The translations under genes were made by a program, and so were the position numbers. From Clostridiales bacterium (GTDB lineage: Bacteria > Bacillota > Clostridia > Christensenellales > Aristaeellaceae), in NCBI GenBank assembly GCA_019409045.1, contig DXVG01000011.1, positions 1-17,018 of the forward strand: DNA of 17,018 bases, given 5' to 3'. Numbering within the stretch: the stretch's first letter is position 1; each line of letters opens with the position of its first letter. Shown here in pieces: positions 14,185-17,018 of this stretch. Below the pieces are notes generated by a model. The model was not told the DNA's origin, did no database searches, and saw only the letters and a list, made by a program, of their open reading frames with translations.

Positions 14185-14604
14185 ATGAAGAAACTCTGGA
14201 GCGAATTTAAGCAGTTTGCCTTCAAGGGCAACGTGATCGACCTGGCGGTCGGCGTGATGATCGGCAGCGCCTTTACCGCGATCGTCAATTCCGTCGTAAA
14301 CGACCTGTTTACGCCGCTTCTGTCGGTCGTGACCGGCAAGGTGGACTTTTCCATGCTCTCTGTCACCATCGGCTCGGGCGAGAACGCGCCGGTGCTCGCC
14401 TACGGCTCGTTTTTGCAGGCGGTGTTCAACTTCCTGCTGGTGGCGATCTGCATATTCATCTTCATCAAGGGCATCAACCGCCTCCACGGCCAGCAGCCGT
14501 CCGAGCCCAAGCCCGAACCGCGCCGCTGCCCCTACTGCTGCAGCGAGATCAGCGAAAAGGCCACCCGCTGCCCGCACTGCACCAGCATGCTGGAGGAGAA
14601 CTGA
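14185..14604 (+). CDS. mscL: Large-conductance mechanosensitive channel MscL with C-terminal zinc ribbon
   Basis: MscL opens under membrane tension to release solutes during osmotic downshock. The 139-residue protein starts MKKLWSEFKQFAFKGNVIDLAVGVMIG, the amphipathic N-terminal helix and first pore helix, with the conserved FTAIVNSVVNDLFTP. A periplasmic loop follows, then a second span (about 77-96). After the second helix it departs from the classic form: Cys115, Cys118, Cys119, Cys129 and Cys132 (CPYCCSEISEKATRCPHC) form a zinc-ribbon-like tail in the cytoplasm. The ATG at 14185 has GGGGG six bases upstream; an earlier in-frame ATG at 14134 gives a non-family extension. TAGAAT at 14150-14155 could be a -10, without a clear -35. 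Confidence 0.93.
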   Translation: MKKLWSEFKQFAFKGNVIDLAVGVMIGSAFTAIVNSVVNDLFTPLLSVVTGKVDFSMLSVTIGSGENAPVLAYGSFLQAVFNFLLVAICIFIFIKGINRLHGQQPSEPKPEPRRCPYCCSEISEKATRCPHCTSMLEEN

Positions 14605-14626
14605 CGCCGCAGGCCAAGATCAAAAA

Positions 14627-14657
14627 CGCCGCCGCACCATGTATCGGTGCGGCGGCG
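14627..14657 (-). terminator. Strong intrinsic terminator of the suf operon, also after mscL
   Basis: A 12-bp perfect stem (14627-14638 with 14646-14657) with a seven-base loop is followed on the minus strand by GTTTTTGA, a good T-run. It lies 11 bp past the stop of the leftward DUF3783-like gene. It is also 23 bp past the mscL stop on the plus strand, where the T-run is poor, so it probably serves mainly the minus strand. Confidence 0.85.
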
Positions 14658-14668
14658 CTGTCGTCTCA

Positions 14669-15064
14669 TCAGGTCTCCGTCTCCTGCGCGTGCGCGGCAA
14701 CTCCGGCGGCGAATGCCTCGCGCTCTTTGGAGAGTTCCAGCGCGAGCGCGCGCGAATCCCAGGCGGCGTTGGTGGGGGTGAGCATCGCCTTGAGCGATAC
14801 GGGGCGCAGTCCGCTTTTGCGGATGCCCTGCAAAAACGCCTGCATCAGCCCCGCGGGAAAGCGCGCCATCACCAGCATCTCCTCGGGAAGCGGCTCGCCC
14901 GTCGCGTCCTGCGCGGGCGGCTCGTCCAGGAGCCGCTCGATGGGCAGCGCGTACTCCGAGCGCGCGACCGGCCGCACGCGGATGCGAAACCGCATGGCCA
15001 CCATGCGCAGCTTCGCGGCGCGCTCGCCGTGCATTTCATAGAGCAGAACGACCGGCTGCTTCAC
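14669..15064 (-). CDS. DUF3783-like protein of unknown function
   Basis: A 131-residue soluble protein without signal peptide, membrane span or cysteine. It begins KQPVVLLYEM, has EPLPEEMLVMARF in the middle and the conserved-looking SLKAMLTPTNAAWDS before a helical, charged C-terminus. I recognise this pattern as DUF3783, by recall rather than search. The start is GTG at 15064 with GGAGG about eight bases upstream. It lies only 13 bp after the SufB-like gene, shares its operon and is followed by the operon terminator, so a role near iron-sulfur assembly is possible but unproven. The lack of cysteine argues against it being a cluster scaffold. Confidence 0.75.
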   Translation of the reverse strand: MKQPVVLLYEMHGERAAKLRMVAMRFRIRVRPVARSEYALPIERLLDEPPAQDATGEPLPEEMLVMARFPAGLMQAFLQGIRKSGLRPVSLKAMLTPTNAAWDSRALALELSKEREAFAAGVAAHAQETET

Positions 15065-15077
15065 ACTTCATCCCTCC

Positions 15078-15995
15078 TCAGCGCAGGAAGCCCTCGATGA
15101 TCTTTGCCTCCGCCTCCGCCTCGGTCAGCCCCAGCGTTTGCAGCTTGCGTATCTGCTCGCCGGCGATCTTGCCGATGGCGGCCTCGTGAATGAGCGCGGC
15201 GTCCTCGTGGTTCACGCTCAATTCCGGCGCGGCGGTCACCGCGGCCTCGTCGGCGATGATGGCGTCGCACTCGGAGTGCCCCGTACACGCGGCGTTTCCG
15301 ACGATGACCGAGCGATACCCCTGCCGGGAGCGGCCGCGCGCGACCGAGCGCGATATGATGTCTGCGCCGGAGCCCTCGCCGTTGAGGCGCACGGAAAACT
15401 CGGTGTCCGCCTGCTGGTCGCCGTCGGTAAAGATGCGCTCGCGGATGTAGAGCTTCGCGCCGGCGGCGAGCTCGCCGCTGGTCTTGCGCAGCGTCCTGTC
15501 CACGCCGCGAAGCTGCGTCGAGTCCATCGTCAATACGGCGTCCTCGGCCAGATAGAACTCCGTGACCGGGTCGATGGAGCGCAGGCCCTCGCCCTCGCCC
15601 GTGCCGACGTGCTTTTCAATGTAGGTCACGCGCGCGCCCCGCTCCAGGAAGAAGCGGTGTATGCCGTTGTGCCGCGCGGGCTCGCCGGTCTGCGTGTGCA
15701 CGCCGCAGCCCGCCACGACGGTCACGTCCGCGCCCTCGCCGATGAAGAAGTCGTTGTAGACCAGATCGTCTATGCCGCCGCGCGTCACGCAGGCGGGGAT
15801 GGAGACGCTCTCGCCCTTCGTGCCGGGCAGCACTCGTATGTCCATGCCGGGCTTGTCGGTCTTGCTCTCGATCTTAATGTTCGCCGTGGATCGCCTCTGG
15901 GCGCACTGCCCGTTCTCGCGTATGTTGAATGCGCCGACAAACTTTCCGCTCCAGTCCGATACCGTCCTGAGCAGTCCCTCCAGGATCGTGCTCAC
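15078..15995 (-). CDS. SufB/SufD-family iron-sulfur cluster assembly scaffold (SmsB-like)
   Basis: This 305-residue protein forms, with SufC, a scaffold on which iron-sulfur clusters are built. It has the beta-helix core typical of SufB/SufD, with RGGIDDLVYNDFFIGEGADV, GCGVH (97-100 region) and GARVTYIEKHVGTGEG. Cys243 in SECDAII and His270-Glu271 in LIHEAAIGKI match by position the catalytic Cys405 and His433-Glu434 of E. coli SufB, so it looks like SufB rather than SufD. It starts with GTG at 15995, overlapping the SufC TGA as GTGA, with AAAGGAGG ten bases upstream. With no other suf gene around it fits the minimal two-gene SMS (smsCB) arrangement. Confidence 0.88.
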   Translation of the reverse strand: MSTILEGLLRTVSDWSGKFVGAFNIRENGQCAQRRSTANIKIESKTDKPGMDIRVLPGTKGESVSIPACVTRGGIDDLVYNDFFIGEGADVTVVAGCGVHTQTGEPARHNGIHRFFLERGARVTYIEKHVGTGEGEGLRSIDPVTEFYLAEDAVLTMDSTQLRGVDRTLRKTSGELAAGAKLYIRERIFTDGDQQADTEFSVRLNGEGSGADIISRSVARGRSRQGYRSVIVGNAACTGHSECDAIIADEAAVTAAPELSVNHEDAALIHEAAIGKIAGEQIRKLQTLGLTEAEAEAKIIEGFLR

Positions 15996-16720
15996 TTTGC
16001 AAACGCCTCCTTTCGCCGGCAACAGGCCGCGCTGCCCGAGCCGCGCATCAGCTCCGGCAGCACCTGCTGCGCCTTGCCCTGCCGCGTAAGCTCGCCGCCG
16101 GAGATCACGGCGATCTCGTCCGCGATCTGCAATATGCGCTCCTGATGCGATATGACGATCATCGAGCCGCGCAGCGTTTCGCGCAGATCGTGAAACACGT
16201 CGATGAGGTTGTTGAAGCTCCACAGGTCTATGCCCGCCTCCGGCTCGTCGAACACCGACAGCCGCGAGTGGCGCAGGATCACCGTGGCGATCTCGATGCG
16301 CTTGATCTCACCGCCCGAGAGCGTCGAATTGACCTCGCGGTCCACATATTCGCGCGCGCACAGGCCCACGCGGCCGAGCACCCCGCAGGCCTCGTTTTCG
16401 CTCAGCGACCTGCCCGCCGCCATCTCCAGAAGCTGGCGCACCACCAGCCCCTTGAAGCGCACCGGCTGCTGAAAGGCGTAGCTGATGCCCGCCTTCGCGC
16501 GCTCGGTCACGCCCAGATCGGTGATGTCCTCGCCGTCGAGCAGTATCTGTCCGCTCTGCGGGCGCACAAGGCCCGCGATCACCTTTGCGAGCGTGGTCTT
16601 GCCGCCGCCGTTCGGGCCGGTGACGACCATCAGCACGCCGTCCCCGACGCGCAGGTTCACGCCCTTCAAAATGGACTCCCCATCCGGGGCGCTCCAGTGT
16701 ATATCTCGCAGTTCCAACAT
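15992..16720 (-). CDS. sufC: Iron-sulfur assembly ATPase SufC
   Basis: SufC is the ABC-type ATPase that drives conformational change in its SufB-like partner during cluster assembly in the cytoplasm. The 242-residue protein has Walker A GPNGGGKTT (35-43), a Q-loop near Gln84, signature LSGGEIKR (134-141), Walker B LSVFDEPEAGID (154-165) with the SufC-typical EPEAGID, and His192 in ISHQE. There are no membrane partners, consistent with SufC rather than a transporter. An unusual Cys233-Cys234 pair sits in the C-terminal tail. The ATG at 16720 has AAGGAAGG about nine bases upstream. It is the first gene of the operon and overlaps the next by four bases. Confidence 0.93.
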   Translation of the reverse strand: MLELRDIHWSAPDGESILKGVNLRVGDGVLMVVTGPNGGGKTTLAKVIAGLVRPQSGQILLDGEDITDLGVTERAKAGISYAFQQPVRFKGLVVRQLLEMAAGRSLSENEACGVLGRVGLCAREYVDREVNSTLSGGEIKRIEIATVILRHSRLSVFDEPEAGIDLWSFNNLIDVFHDLRETLRGSMIVISHQERILQIADEIAVISGGELTRQGKAQQVLPELMRGSGSAACCRRKEAFAK

Positions 16721-16773
16721 TGCCTGTAACCTTCCTTTCCCGTTGCAGCCGTCCGCGATGGGTGCATCAATAT

Positions 16774-16801
16774 ATTATACGACGAAAATGTCGTCTGTCA
16801 A
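16774..16801 (-). promoter_or_regulatory. Promoter of the suf operon with dyad between -35 and -10
   Basis: On the minus strand perfect TTGACA (16801-16796) and perfect TATAAT (16779-16774) are separated by 16 bases. The spacer holds ACGAC and GTCGT arms around GAAAAT (plus strand 16779-16794), an operator-like dyad. A second TTTGACAG copy lies 14 bp further upstream (plus strand 16809-16816). Transcription would begin near 16767, about 47 nt before sufC. A redox or iron-sulfur sensing repressor such as an Rrf2/IscR protein would be a natural candidate; that is inference. Confidence 0.8.
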
Positions 16802-16862
16802 ACGGTTTCTGTCAAAAAAAGGCGCGAAAGCCCTCTATCCAAAATGCGCGCCGGAAAGCATG

Positions 16863-16891
16863 TTGACAACGCGGCGCGAATGTGTGAAAAT
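16863..16891 (+). promoter_or_regulatory. Possible promoter of the GH29 gene
   Basis: TTGACA (16863-16868) is followed after 17 bases by GAAAAT (16886-16891), four of six matches to the -10 consensus. A perfect palindrome TTCGCGCGAA (16904-16913) lies just downstream, before the Shine-Dalgarno GGAGG (16918-16922), and could be an operator. Confidence 0.45.
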
Positions 16892-16928
16892 AGATGCCTG
16901 AAGTTCGCGCGAAAGGCGGAGGCGGAGC

Positions 16929-17018
16929 ATGGCGGAAAAGCGTGGAAACTGGTGGCAGGACGCAAAGTTTGGCATGTTTATACACTGGGGCCTGTACGCC
17001 CTGGCGGCGGGGGAGTAC
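16929..17018 (+). CDS. Alpha-L-fucosidase, GH29 family (N-terminus only, cut by window)
   Basis: Only the first 30 codons are visible. The protein starts MAEKRGNWWQDAKFGMFIHW and continues GLYALAAGEY; WW..AKFGMFIHWG.YA.....EY is the N-terminal signature of GH29 alpha-L-fucosidases, where the HW residues line the active-site pocket. GGAGG lies six bases before the ATG. There is no signal peptide, so the enzyme is probably cytoplasmic and would act on imported fucosylated oligosaccharides. The gene runs divergently from sufC and continues beyond the right edge. Confidence 0.85.
   Translation, partial: MAEKRGNWWQDAKFGMFIHWGLYALAAGEY

Noticed and set aside
15996..16223. 76-codon N-terminal extension of the SufB-like protein inside sufC
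   Set aside because: Low-complexity Arg/Ala sequence; the GTG at 15995 has a good Shine-Dalgarno and couples to the sufC stop.

Overview
The window comes from a GC-rich bacterium whose start sites carry strong GGAGG-type ribosome-binding sites. A single SufB-like protein paired with SufC, a BMP-type nucleoside importer in the Bacillus nupNOPQ gene order, an MscL with a zinc ribbon and the start of a GH29 fucosidase suggest an anaerobic, possibly gut-associated member of the Bacillota (Clostridia). That assignment is inference from gene content; no rRNA or tRNA gene is present.

Positions 1-8305 hold a complete type I-C CRISPR-Cas locus read leftwards on the minus strand: cas3, cas5, cas8c (with a likely internal cas11c start), cas7, cas4, cas1, cas2, a structured leader, then the leader end of a CRISPR array that runs off the left edge. 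cas3 has its own promoter and is separated by 220 bp from the rest. The other six genes overlap or abut and look translationally coupled. Cas1, Cas2 and Cas4 take up spacers, Cas5 processes the transcript, Cas5-Cas8c-Cas7-Cas11c form Cascade, and Cas3 degrades the target.

Positions 8306-9236 contain no intact gene. They carry a decayed DDE transposase remnant on the plus strand (at least four frameshifts and an internal deletion), then a strong hairpin at the end of the transporter operon.

Positions 9237-14096 are a leftward operon for an ABC importer of the BMP/nucleoside class: substrate-binding protein, a two-domain ATPase and two permeases, with a hairpin between the binding-protein gene and the ATPase gene. 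Across a shared intergenic region lies a rightward mscL whose product ends in a four-cysteine zinc ribbon.

Positions 14627-16801 are a leftward operon sufC, sufB-like and a DUF3783-like gene, ending in a strong terminator shared with mscL. It has a TTGACA/TATAAT promoter with a dyad between the two hexamers. This resembles the minimal two-component SUF-like (SMS) iron-sulfur assembly system. At the right edge a GH29 alpha-L-fucosidase starts on the plus strand and is cut off by the window.

Most of the window consists of known systems. The points most worth a second look are the internal cas11c start, the structured leader and cas2 start, the suf operon with its third gene and operator-like dyad, and the zinc-ribbon MscL.
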